From Azonexaceae bacterium (GTDB taxonomy: Bacteria; Pseudomonadota; Gammaproteobacteria; Burkholderiales; Rhodocyclaceae), in the NCBI GenBank assembly GCA_013335535.1, contig JAAXVL010000012.1, positions 46,170 through 110,169 of the forward strand: a stretch of 64,000 bases of DNA, read 5' to 3'. The notes beneath the pieces were generated by a model. The model was given only the letters and a program-made list of their open reading frames with translations, had not been told where the DNA came from and did not search any database. The position numbers were made by a program, and so were the translations under genes. Shown here piece by piece: positions 43,548-52,175 of the stretch (its first letter is position 1; every line of letters begins with the position of its first letter).

Positions 43548-44870
43548 CTAATCCAGCAGCAAATGCTGCTCGCCAATATTCCCAATCTCCGCATCAGGAA
43601 CCCCGGTTTCCCTTGCAAACTCAGGCCAGTTCCTGATCGCCTCCCTGACCTTCCTGATCACCTTCGGCGCGGTGCCGACCTTGAAGCGGTCGGCTTCGGC
43701 CAGCAGGTCGGCTTCGCTGAAGTTCTTGAACTTCCCGTTCACCGACATGAGGTGCTGGTTGGTCCATTCTCCGGCCGGGTTGTGGGCGAAGGTGATGTCG
43801 TAGGCGGGGGACAGGGCCCAGGTTTCGTTGGCTTTTAGCCGGAACGAGATGTTCTTGGTGTGGTCGTCGCAGTTGCGCGCCATGACGTTGAAGGTCATGC
43901 GCCGGAAGGCCTCTTCTTTCTGCTCGTAGGGCAGGCCGAGTTTGTCCATGACCAGGAACAGTTGCGAGTAGGCGTTGGTGCCTTTTTTCTTGTAGTCCAG
44001 GTGGTCCATGGCGCACAAGGTTTGCATGTGGTGGCGGATGGTGCCGTCTTCGCGGTCGAAGCGGCGCGTCATGAAGTGCGCCCGGCCGTTTTCTTCGAGC
44101 AACCGGCATTCCATCATCTCGATGCCGGCCGCCCTGGCCATCAGGTAATAGGCCTGCTCGATGCGGCCGTAACCGCCCGAGGCGCCGAGTTCGAGGTCTT
44201 TGCCGATGCCGTCGAACTTGAGCAGCCAGTGCTCGAACCCCTCGCCGGCTTCGAACTGCCCGGAGCGCACTTCGTTGGTCGTCCGGTTCCAGGCGATGAC
44301 GGCCTTGGCGCGCGCGCCGCCGGCCGAGGTGCCGACGTCGATGATGCTGCGTAGCGCGGCGTCAGTCTGCTCGTCGTCTTCAATCGTCCCGGCGACGGCC
44401 TTCCGCGCTTCGCTGACCAGATCGCTCAATTCAATGGGCGTCGGCTTCTGGCGGATGGGCCCGCGCCCCGGCTTGAAAACCATGGCACCCATGGCGCGGT
44501 TGCCCATGTAGGCGAGCCGGTCGATTTCCGACACCCGGTCGGCCGGGATACCGCGGTCGGCCATGTATTTATTGATCAGGGCGTTGCCGAAATCGTCCGG
44601 GAGCGCGTCGCTCAACATCGCCGGCAACGCCTTGAAGGTTTCGCGCGGCAAATCGGTAAAGATGTAGGGCTCCTCGCGCAACGGCATGCGCAGGGGTGAG
44701 GGCTCGATCCCTTTGGCGATGAAGCGTGGGTCGTAGGCAAAGGCGTAGAAACCATAGGTTGGATCGAGGGCGACGGCACCCATCAACTGACCCCACAGAT
44801 GAACTTCGACACGGTCGACGTGTTTGTAAGGCGCAGCGCGGGGACGACGGGGCTGGGACGGGTTAGCCAT
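43548..44870 (-). CDS. hipA: HipA-family serine/threonine kinase toxin
   Basis: A 440-residue HipA-like kinase. The N-terminal couple-hipA part (VEVHLWGQLMGAVALDPTYGFYAF) and the kinase core are present: the P-loop-like SAGGARAKAVIAW, catalytic Asp in NCDDHTKNISF and metal-binding Asp in LSPAYDIT. The E. coli enzyme phosphorylates glutamyl-tRNA synthetase to cause persistence; the target here may differ. It lies 20 bases after hipB on the same strand, which is the standard toxin-antitoxin layout. Confidence 0.93.
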   Translation of the reverse strand: MANPSQPRRPRAAPYKHVDRVEVHLWGQLMGAVALDPTYGFYAFAYDPRFIAKGIEPSPLRMPLREEPYIFTDLPRETFKALPAMLSDALPDDFGNALINKYMADRGIPADRVSEIDRLAYMGNRAMGAMVFKPGRGPIRQKPTPIELSDLVSEARKAVAGTIEDDEQTDAALRSIIDVGTSAGGARAKAVIAWNRTTNEVRSGQFEAGEGFEHWLLKFDGIGKDLELGASGGYGRIEQAYYLMARAAGIEMMECRLLEENGRAHFMTRRFDREDGTIRHHMQTLCAMDHLDYKKKGTNAYSQLFLVMDKLGLPYEQKEEAFRRMTFNVMARNCDDHTKNISFRLKANETWALSPAYDITFAHNPAGEWTNQHLMSVNGKFKNFSEADLLAEADRFKVGTAPKVIRKVREAIRNWPEFARETGVPDAEIGNIGEQHLLLD

Positions 44871-44890
44871 GGGAGCCTTTCAGACGTGCG

Positions 44891-45208
44891 TCATTTCGTC
44901 GGGGACGATTTTGCGCGGACAGACGTTGCCCGCAGCCGCTCGCGGCGGGCGCGAACCATGTTCAGAGGATTGATCGTGGCGGTCGGCGCGAGGAGCGTCA
45001 GCCAGTCTTCCCGACCCAGCGCACGCACCACGGAGAGCAGGCTGGCGGTACTGGAACCGGCACCCGCTTCGAGATTCTGCAGCGCCCGGCGACTGATGCC
45101 GGCCCGCTCGGCCAGCAGGGTCTGGTCGATATTACGGCTCAGCCGCAGCTTTTTTACCTGCTCGCCCAGCAGGGCTTCGAGTTCGGCTAGGGTATGGCTG
45201 GCTTCCAT
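44891..45208 (-). CDS. hipB: HipB-like XRE-family antitoxin
   Basis: A 105-residue helix-turn-helix protein (EQVKKLRLSRNIDQTLLAERAGISRRALQNLE) with a basic C-terminal tail. It should bind and repress its own promoter and neutralise HipA. It has a longer C-terminal tail than E. coli HipB (88 residues). Four palindromic sites lie immediately upstream of its start. Confidence 0.9.
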   Translation of the reverse strand: MEASHTLAELEALLGEQVKKLRLSRNIDQTLLAERAGISRRALQNLEAGAGSSTASLLSVVRALGREDWLTLLAPTATINPLNMVRARRERLRATSVRAKSSPTK

Positions 45209-45224
45209 ATCAAATCTCCATAAC

Positions 45225-45365
45225 GCGCATTATTTAGCGCATTAAAAACAAAATACGAAACTACGCGCATCTTTTGACGCACAATACCATATAATTGCTT
45301 TTCTATTACGCGCACTATATTGCGCTCAAACTAAAATAATTAACTTTACGCGCACCATTATGCGC
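45225..45365. promoter_or_regulatory. four evenly spaced HipB operators
   Basis: Four copies of GCGCA-N6-TGCGC lie at 45225-45240, 45265-45280, 45310-45325 and 45350-45365. Copies 3 and 4 are perfect, copy 1 has one mismatch and copy 2 two. All are preceded by a TAC or AAC. Centres are 40, 45 and 40 bases apart, close to whole helical turns. They start 17 bases upstream of hipB in an AT-rich island, the usual place for autoregulation. Confidence 0.8.
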
Positions 45366-45737
45366 TTATTAAAAAACAACAAAATAGACATCAGGGCCAT
45401 CCGTACAGGGAATCCGACACCCGCCCCCGAATCGTCAGCCTTGCGCAAAACCCCGGATTGCCACGGTCAACCGGAAAAAATGGCCAAAATAAATATATCC
45501 GAGCCTGCACTTTGCTGCCTTTGCCAGACAGCGCAATCGACCGTCGCCACTGGCGTCCCGCCACCGAGGGGAGAAATGCACACCGCATTTTCAAAATAAC
45601 TGAAGATTTACCCGGAGACACTGATTGCGCGATCATACAAACGGGTTACGATTGCATCGTTTCTCCAACAACTAAAGCACTACGTCGGGCGGATTTCTTG
45701 CCTGACAGATTCATAAAGCGCCAGCTCCCCCAGACTC
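45366..45737. other. intergenic region between hipBA operators and the PBP gene
   Basis: This 372-base stretch contains one dispersed-repeat copy and otherwise no supported gene. A short open frame covering the repeat has no similarity or ribosome binding site. The promoter of the penicillin-binding protein gene must lie here, but no clear boxes were identified. Confidence 0.4.
45459..45497 (+). repeat. dispersed 38-bp repeat, copy R8
   Basis: Reads TTGCCACGGTCAACCGG, AAAAAATGGCCAAAATAAAT. One of the best-preserved copies; intergenic. Confidence 0.92.
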
Positions 45738-48700
45738 ATGTCCAGCATCGATCCGCAACAAAGTTACCTGCTCAAACCCCGGCCACAGCGCTGGAAATTT
45801 CATCTCCTTCTTGGCCTCATCGTTGTCGGCACCGCCCTCGCCGGCGTTGCCTGGGTGGAACTTCAGGAGTCCTTCCTCCAGGCCAGCCATTTCGCCGAGC
45901 GGGCGAAAACCTCGACGTGGACCGTTGAGCCCGGCGCCGACAAGGACATCTGGCTGCCTAGCGCCGGCCCCTACGAGCAACGCCTGGGTTATGCCCAGCT
46001 CAACGCCTTCCTGCCGCGCCTGACCGGGGCCGGTTTCACCGTTGCCGCCCAGGCCCGCCAGTCCGAAGGCTTTCGCGCCATTGTCGGACGCGGTCATTTC
46101 CCCATTTATCGCGAGAAGTCGCGGGCCGGCCTGACCATTCTCGACCGCAACGACCAGCCGCTCTACGACAGCCAGTACCCGCGCGTCCAGTACGCCAGCT
46201 TCGAAGCCATTCCGCCCGTGCTGGTCGAGGCGCTGCTGTTCATCGAAAACCGCGATCTGCTCGACGCCAATTCCCCGAAACACAATCCGGCCGTCGACTG
46301 GGGCCGCCTGACCCGCGTCGCAGCCGGCCAGGCGGCGCGCCAGGTTGGCCTGGGTGGCGGACGAGCCGGCGGTTCCACGCTGGCCACGCAGATCGAGAAG
46401 TTCCGCCACTCGCCCGGCGGCCGCACGCATGACAGCAAGGACAAGTACCACCAGATGATGTCGGCTGCCCTGCGCGCCTATCTGGACGGTGAGGAAAACC
46501 TGCCGGCCCGCCAGCGCATCGTGCTCGACTTCGTCAACTCCGTGCCACTCGGCGGCATCCCCGGCTACGGCGAGGTCAATGGTTTGGGCGACGGCCTGTG
46601 GGCCTGGTACGGCCAGGATTTCGGCCAGATCAACCAGCTGCTCGCTGACCCCAAGGCCGATCTCACCGAAAAAGCCCGCGCCTTCAAGCAGGCGCTCTCG
46701 CTATTCGTCGCCCAGCGTCGGCCGTCCGGCCTGCTCGGCGACACCACGGGGCGCCTCAATGCGCTGACCGACAGCTACATCCGCCTGCTCGCCGACGACC
46801 AGAAAATTCCCGCCGACCTGCGCGAAGCGGCGCTCCAGGTGCAGATCAACCCGGCGCGGCAGGCCCGGCCCGGCGAGGAGGTTTCATTCGTCGAGCGCAA
46901 GGCGGTAAACGAAATCCGCGGCACGCTGGGTGAGCTTCTCAACGTCGAGAACCTCTACGCCCTCGACCGCTACGACCTGACCGTGCACAGCACGCTCGAC
47001 GGCCCGAGCCAGCAGGCCGTGACGCGCACCCTCAACCGTCTGGCCGACCCGGCTTTCCTGGCCTGTGCCGGCCTCAAGGAAACCCGGCTGCTCGACCGGG
47101 GCGACCCCAAACAGGTCAATTACAGCCTGACGCTCTACGAACGGACGCCTACCGCCAACGTCCTGCGCATCCAGGCCGACAACCTTGACCAGCCGCTCGA
47201 CATCAACGCCGGCACCAAGCTCGATCTCGGCTCCAGCGCCAAGTTCCGCACCCTGGTCTCCTACCTGCTGGTCGTCGCTGACCTGCACAAACGCTATGGC
47301 CAGACGCCGCCGGAAGAGCTGGCCAAGCTCAAGCAACACCCCGCCGATCGCCTGAGCAACTGGGCCATCGACATCCTGCGCACCAAGCCGGAAACGACGC
47401 TCGAGCAACTGCTTGAAGCCGCCATGGAACGCCGCTATTCGGCCAGCCCCGGCGAAACCTTCTTCACCGGCGGCGGCATCCATCGCTTCGGCAATTTCAA
47501 GCACGAGGATGACGGCAAGGTGCCGAGCGTCGCCGAAGCACTCGAACAATCGGTCAATCTCTCCTTCGTCCGCATCATGCACGACGTCGTCCATTACCAC
47601 GCCTACGAGGCCGTCGATGCCCCGGCCCGCGGCCTGCGCGACAAGGATGACGACGATACCCGCCAGGCCTTCCTCAACCGCTTCGCCGAACGCGAGGGGC
47701 TAGGCTTCCTGCGCACCTACTGGCACAAGTACCGCGACGTGGCGCCGGAAGATCGTCTCGAAGTGCTCAGCGACTCGGTGCCATCCCGACCGGTGCCACA
47801 GGCCGCCGCCTACCTGAGCGTGCTGCCGAAGAGCGATTTCGACAGTTTTGCCGCCTTCATGCGCAAGCAGCTTGGCGAGCGGGCCGGCACCGACGCCGGG
47901 CTACGCCGCCTGTTCGACATGCACGCCACGCGCCAGTACAGCCTGGCTGATCAGGGCTACCTGGCCCGCGTCCATCCGCTCGAACTGTGGCTGGTCCGCC
48001 ACCTGCAAAGCGAGCCGAAAGCGACGCTCAAGGACATCGTGCCGGCCAGCGTCGAGGCCCGCCGCGATGCCTCGAAATGGCTGTTCGCGCCACGTTTCAA
48101 GCACGCCCAGCAGGTGCGCATCGACATCGTCGTCGAAGTCGCCGCCTTCGAGCGCATCGCCGAAGAGTGGCGGCGCCTCGGTTACCCCTTCGAACATCTG
48201 GTGCCCTCGCTGGCTACCTCGATCGGAAGTTCGGCCGATCGCCCGGCCGCCCTCGCCGAGCTCATGGGCATCGTGGTCAACGACGGCATCCGCCGGCCGA
48301 CCGTGCGCATCGACGAACTCCGCTTCGCCGCCAACACGCCGTTCGAAACCCGCCTGCAGAGCCAGCCCGAAGCCGGCCAGCGCGTCATGCCGGCCGAAGT
48401 TGCCCAGGTCACCCGGCGCGCCCTGCTCCGCGTCGTCAACAGCGGCACCGCCCGGCGCATCAAGGACACCTACCGCGACCACGAAGAAAAGCCACTGCTC
48501 ATGGGCGGCAAGACCGGCACCGGCGACCACCGTTCCAAGGTCATCGGCGCCGACGGCGGCGTGCGCAGTGCCAAGGTCATGAACCGGGCCGCCACCTTCG
48601 CCTTCTACATCGGCGACCGTTTCTACGGCGTCGTCACCGCCTTCGTTCCCGGTTCGAAGGCCGCCGGCTACGACTTCACGTCGGCGTTACCGGTGCAGAT

Positions 48701-48776
48701 CATGAAGGAAATGGAACCAGCCCTGCGCCCCTTGATCGCCGACCGCCCGGCCGCCGAAGGCAAGTGCAAGGGCTGA
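45738..48776 (+). CDS. large class A penicillin-binding protein-like transglycosylase/transpeptidase
   Basis: A 1012-residue membrane-anchored protein (helix FHLLLGLIVVGTALAGVAW near residue 30). After an unusual periplasmic segment of about 100 residues comes a GT51 glycosyltransferase with Glu170 (FIENRDLLDAN) and GGSTLATQIEKF. The transpeptidase domain has the three active-site motifs: SxxK at Ser499-Lys502 (LGSSAKF), SxN at Ser605 (QSVNLSF) and KTG at Lys925 (GGKTGTGDH). About 320 residues between SxN and KTG is much longer than usual and includes unrecognised insertions. It should polymerise and crosslink peptidoglycan. It is a single gene with its own terminator. Confidence 0.85.
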   Translation: MSSIDPQQSYLLKPRPQRWKFHLLLGLIVVGTALAGVAWVELQESFLQASHFAERAKTSTWTVEPGADKDIWLPSAGPYEQRLGYAQLNAFLPRLTGAGFTVAAQARQSEGFRAIVGRGHFPIYREKSRAGLTILDRNDQPLYDSQYPRVQYASFEAIPPVLVEALLFIENRDLLDANSPKHNPAVDWGRLTRVAAGQAARQVGLGGGRAGGSTLATQIEKFRHSPGGRTHDSKDKYHQMMSAALRAYLDGEENLPARQRIVLDFVNSVPLGGIPGYGEVNGLGDGLWAWYGQDFGQINQLLADPKADLTEKARAFKQALSLFVAQRRPSGLLGDTTGRLNALTDSYIRLLADDQKIPADLREAALQVQINPARQARPGEEVSFVERKAVNEIRGTLGELLNVENLYALDRYDLTVHSTLDGPSQQAVTRTLNRLADPAFLACAGLKETRLLDRGDPKQVNYSLTLYERTPTANVLRIQADNLDQPLDINAGTKLDLGSSAKFRTLVSYLLVVADLHKRYGQTPPEELAKLKQHPADRLSNWAIDILRTKPETTLEQLLEAAMERRYSASPGETFFTGGGIHRFGNFKHEDDGKVPSVAEALEQSVNLSFVRIMHDVVHYHAYEAVDAPARGLRDKDDDDTRQAFLNRFAEREGLGFLRTYWHKYRDVAPEDRLEVLSDSVPSRPVPQAAAYLSVLPKSDFDSFAAFMRKQLGERAGTDAGLRRLFDMHATRQYSLADQGYLARVHPLELWLVRHLQSEPKATLKDIVPASVEARRDASKWLFAPRFKHAQQVRIDIVVEVAAFERIAEEWRRLGYPFEHLVPSLATSIGSSADRPAALAELMGIVVNDGIRRPTVRIDELRFAANTPFETRLQSQPEAGQRVMPAEVAQVTRRALLRVVNSGTARRIKDTYRDHEEKPLLMGGKTGTGDHRSKVIGADGGVRSAKVMNRAATFAFYIGDRFYGVVTAFVPGSKAAGYDFTSALPVQIMKEMEPALRPLIADRPAAEGKCKG

Positions 48777-48795
48777 GGCAGACGTCCTGTCCCTG

Positions 48796-48820
48796 AAACC
48801 CGGCTGCGGCCGGGTTTTTT
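48796..48820 (+). terminator. rho-independent terminator after the PBP gene
   Basis: AAACCCGGC-TGCG-GCCGGGTTT followed by TTT. Confidence 0.9.
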
Positions 48821-48841
48821 ATGGGCACCGGCGTACCAACT

Positions 48842-48881
48842 TTGCCACGGTGAACCGGAAAAAACGGCGAAAAATGAAATG
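48842..48881 (+). repeat. dispersed 38-bp repeat, copy R9
   Basis: Reads TTGCCACGGTGAACCGG, AAAAAACGGCGAAAAATGAAAT. Intergenic, just after the PBP terminator. Confidence 0.88.
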
Positions 48882-49039
48882 TGCCGCTCTCCGCTGTCAG
48901 TGTGAAATCCCGCCAGCAGGAAAGCGCGAAAACACTGGCAAAAATTAAATCAAGCTGCGGTTATCCACGCTTTGCTGCATCGCAACAAAATGGTAGTCTT
49001 GTGGCCATAAGATATAGCCACAAAGGCGAGGAAAACAGC

Positions 49040-51358
49040 ATGAGCGAAATTGATCTGAAACGATTCTTCCTTGAGCAGGTACGCCTGTTCGAGAACTTCC
49101 CGGCCGACAAGGTCGAGGAAATCGTCATCAAATCCCGCCTGGCCACCTACGAGGGCAACGAAGCCATCCTCGAAACCGGTGACGAAGGCCGTTTCATCGG
49201 CATCATGATCAGCGGCCACGCCGAAATCTCGATGACCGACAACACCGGTACCCGCGCCGTCATCACCCAACTGGGCGTCGGTGACGTCTTCGGCGTCATG
49301 TCGCTGCTCACCGGCGACCGCATCGTCGCCGACGTCATCGCCGGCAACCGCTGCTTCGTGCTGATGATCCCGCAGGACGTCTTCAACACGTACATCCTGA
49401 CCAACCCCAAGGCTGTCGGCTACCTGTCCCGCCTGCTCGCCGACCGCACCCGCGCCATGTCGGTTGATCTGGTCACCGCCCAGGCCAATGCCATCGTCCG
49501 CTCGCGCGACCCGTACGCGCTTTCGCTGCAGACCAACGAACCGGGCAAGGTCGTCGTCCTCAATGTCGGCATCAGCCAGATTCATTTCGGCATCTACAAC
49601 ACCGAGGAAAGCGGCGCCGATGTGCACGGCATCATCGACCACGCTGACCAGCAGGTCACGCGAATCAGCGTCAAGGTCGGAACCCAGCAAAGGTCCGTCG
49701 ACCACGCCCCGTTCAAGCTCTCCGACCTCTTCAAGGTCATGCAGGAAGCGACCGCCCTGCTCGGCGACGCCTTCATCTTCCACCCGGAAGAGGTTACCGC
49801 CATCGGCCATCGCGTCGTCCATGGCGGCAACAAGTTCTCGAGCTCGGTCGTCATCACGCCGGCCGTGATCGCCGACATCGAGGAACTGTCGGTCTTCGCG
49901 CCGCTGCATAACCCGGTCAACGTGGCCGGCATCCGCGTCGCCCTCAAGCTCTTCCCGAACGTACCGCAGGTTGCCGTTTTCGACACCGCTTTCCACCAGA
50001 CGCTGGCACCCTACGCCTACCTCTACGGCCTGCCCTACGACCTCTACAAGCAACACGGCATCCGCCGCTACGGCTTCCATGGCACCTCGCACCGCTACGT
50101 TTCGCTGAAGTCGGCCGAAGTCCTCAAGCGCCCGCTCGGCGAGCTCGAAATCGTCTCCTGCCACCTTGGCATCGGCGCCTCGCTGTGCGCCATCGACCAC
50201 GGCCGCTCGATCGACACGACCATGGGCATGACGCCCTCCGACGGCCTGATCATGCCCAGCCGCTCAGGCAGCATCGACCCGGCGGTGATGATCCACCTCA
50301 TGGAAAAGCACCACATGTCGCCCGAGCAGCTATCGACGCTGATCAATACCGAGAGCGGCCTCAAGGGCATCTCCGGCATTTCGAGCGACATCAACGAAAT
50401 CGAGGCCGCCGCCGCCGACGGTCACCACCGCGCCCTGCTCGCCCACAAGGCCTATTGCTACCAGGTGCGCAAGAACATCGGTGCCTACGTCGCGGCGATG
50501 GGCGGCATCGATGTCCTGGCCTTCACCGGCGACGTCGGCGAAACGAGCGCCACGGTGCGCAGCCTGGCCTGCCAGGGTCTTGAATTCATGGGCATCAGGC
50601 TCGACGAGGAAAAGAACCGCAATCTGGGCAGCGTCGACAACTTCGCCATCATTTCGGCCGATGACTCACCGGTCACCATCCTCGTCGTCGCCAATGACGA
50701 CGAACGTCTGGTCGCCTGGGAAACCCTGCGCTCCATCGAGCGCAATGCGCTGCTGCTGGCCGCCAAGCCGGAAGAAGCTCCGATTCCCGTCGAAATTTCG
50801 GCCCACCACGCCCACCTGTCGCAAGCCGACGTCGAGAAACTGTTCGGACCCGGTCACCAGCTGACACCCATGCACGAACTGTCGCAACCCGGCCAGTTCG
50901 CCTGCGAGGAACAAGTCCATCTCGTCGGCCCCAAGGGGCGGATCGCCAAGGTTCGCGTGCTCGGCCCGACGCGCAAGGAAACCCAGGTCGAGATCGCCAT
51001 GACCGAGCAGTTCAAGCTCGGCATCCAGCCGCCCATCCGCCAGTCCGGCGACCTCGCCGGTACGCCGGGTGTGACGCTGGAAGGACCGTTCGGCAGCACG
51101 AGCATCGAGCGTGGCGTCATCTGCGCCCAGCGCCACATCCACATGACGCCGGAAGACGCCATGCGCTTCCATGTCCGCGACAACTACGTCGTCCGCGTGC
51201 GCATCGAAGGCGAACGCCAGCTGATCTTCGGCGACGTCGTCGTCCGCGTGAATCCGGCCTTCCGCCTGGCCATGCACATCGATACCGATGAAGGCAACGC
51301 CGGCAACATCCAGACCGGGATGCTCGGCTACATCGAGGAAATCCAGAGCCGGCACTGA
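49040..51358 (+). CDS. cNMP-binding - acetate kinase - PduL phosphotransacylase fusion
   Basis: A 772-residue three-domain enzyme. Residues 1-145 are a CRP-type cyclic-nucleotide-binding domain without a DNA-binding HTH. Residues about 170-560 are an acetate kinase: GHRVVHGG, VFDTAFHQT, RYGFHGTSHRYV and RSGSIDPAV match AckA, but the N-terminal NxGSSSxK motif reads NVGISQIH and HLGNG reads HLGIG. Residues about 580-772 are a PduL phosphotransacylase with metal-binding HHAHL and CAQRHIHM. Together the two catalytic parts would interconvert acetate and acetyl-CoA via acetyl phosphate in one polypeptide, with the N-domain giving ligand control. ATG 49040 follows GAGGAAAA. It is a single gene with a terminator. 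Confidence 0.92.
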   Translation: MSEIDLKRFFLEQVRLFENFPADKVEEIVIKSRLATYEGNEAILETGDEGRFIGIMISGHAEISMTDNTGTRAVITQLGVGDVFGVMSLLTGDRIVADVIAGNRCFVLMIPQDVFNTYILTNPKAVGYLSRLLADRTRAMSVDLVTAQANAIVRSRDPYALSLQTNEPGKVVVLNVGISQIHFGIYNTEESGADVHGIIDHADQQVTRISVKVGTQQRSVDHAPFKLSDLFKVMQEATALLGDAFIFHPEEVTAIGHRVVHGGNKFSSSVVITPAVIADIEELSVFAPLHNPVNVAGIRVALKLFPNVPQVAVFDTAFHQTLAPYAYLYGLPYDLYKQHGIRRYGFHGTSHRYVSLKSAEVLKRPLGELEIVSCHLGIGASLCAIDHGRSIDTTMGMTPSDGLIMPSRSGSIDPAVMIHLMEKHHMSPEQLSTLINTESGLKGISGISSDINEIEAAAADGHHRALLAHKAYCYQVRKNIGAYVAAMGGIDVLAFTGDVGETSATVRSLACQGLEFMGIRLDEEKNRNLGSVDNFAIISADDSPVTILVVANDDERLVAWETLRSIERNALLLAAKPEEAPIPVEISAHHAHLSQADVEKLFGPGHQLTPMHELSQPGQFACEEQVHLVGPKGRIAKVRVLGPTRKETQVEIAMTEQFKLGIQPPIRQSGDLAGTPGVTLEGPFGSTSIERGVICAQRHIHMTPEDAMRFHVRDNYVVRVRIEGERQLIFGDVVVRVNPAFRLAMHIDTDEGNAGNIQTGMLGYIEEIQSRH

Positions 51359-51371
51359 TCGGCTCCGCGCA

Positions 51372-51402
51372 CAATGGCCGGCTTGTCCGGCCATTGCTTT
51401 TT
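51372..51402 (+). terminator. terminator between the fusion enzyme and HPP genes
   Basis: AATGGCCGG-CTTGT-CCGGCCATT then GCTTTTTC; perfect 9-bp stem, shared by convergent genes. Confidence 0.85.
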
Positions 51403-51963
51403 CTAGAACCAGATTTCCGGATAACGCCGCGAGCGCGGCAGGTTGTTGATCAGCAGGGCGACGACGAGAAGGATCAACGGCCCGAGTGTGGCCGGGGCCA
51501 GCACATACCAGAAGCCCAGCTTATGGATTTCCGGCGAACCGATCACGGCGATCAGCGCCGTGGCACCACCCGGCGGATGCAGGGTACGCGTCGCATGCAT
51601 GAGGGCAATGGCCGTCGCCACGGCCAGGCCCGGCACCAGCCAGGGCACCTGATGAAACAGCTTCCAGCAGATCACCCCGGTCAGCGCCGACAACATGTGG
51701 CCGCCCAGCACGTTGCGCGGCTGGGCCAGCGGGCTGCGCACAGCGCCATAGAGCAACACGGCCGAGGCGCCGAAGGAGCCGATGAGCAGCACGAGATCGC
51801 TGCCGGCAAAAATGAACTGGCCGGCCGCGGCCAGCGTCGTGATGCCGAGGAAGGAACCGACCCACGACCAGAAAATTTCTTCGTTGCTGACCCGCGGCGG
51901 GCTGCCACGCGTCGTGCCGCGCATCTTGCGCCAGTATTCACGCCAACTGCTTTCCAGCTTCAT
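51403..51963 (-). CDS. HPP family membrane protein
   Basis: A 186-residue protein with four hydrophobic helices and the HPP signature THPPGGATALIAVIG. Members in cyanobacteria and chloroplasts have been linked to nitrite transport. Its ATG overlaps the stop of the small gene upstream (ATGA), and that gene overlaps the nsrR-type regulator. This places it in an NsrR-controlled operon and makes a role with nitrite or nitric oxide plausible, though not shown. Confidence 0.88.
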   Translation of the reverse strand: MKLESSWREYWRKMRGTTRGSPPRVSNEEIFWSWVGSFLGITTLAAAGQFIFAGSDLVLLIGSFGASAVLLYGAVRSPLAQPRNVLGGHMLSALTGVICWKLFHQVPWLVPGLAVATAIALMHATRTLHPPGGATALIAVIGSPEIHKLGFWYVLAPATLGPLILLVVALLINNLPRSRRYPEIWF

Positions 51964-52175
51964 TCGGTGTCACCACCCTTGTCTTCCGCCGCCTGCAACA
52001 TCTGCAAGCGGGCCAGGGCATGGCGCCAGGCGAGGTGGTAGACCGTGCGAAAGTCCTCGGTGCTGATGTCGAGATAGCCGGAAACATGGCTCAAGGCATC
52101 GAGGATGTCTTCGTCCGACAATTCCAGTTCGAGTGCCTGCTCGAGTTCGCTCCTGGCCGGAATACGTTCAGTCAT
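51960..52175 (-). CDS. small acidic protein (71 aa), unknown
   Basis: A short helical protein (SELEQALELELSDEDILDALSHVSGYLDIS, of which SDEDILDALSHVSGYLDI is the most distinctive part) that I cannot assign. It overlaps nsrR by 8 bases and the HPP gene by 4, so it is translated from the same message; the tight coupling and good coding character support it as a real gene. Confidence 0.65.
   Translation of the reverse strand: MTERIPARSELEQALELELSDEDILDALSHVSGYLDISTEDFRTVYHLAWRHALARLQMLQAAEDKGGDTE

Noticed and set aside
45360..45599. Short open frame overlapping repeat copy R8
   Set aside because: No ribosome binding site, overlaps the fourth HipB operator, and the translation is mostly the repeat.
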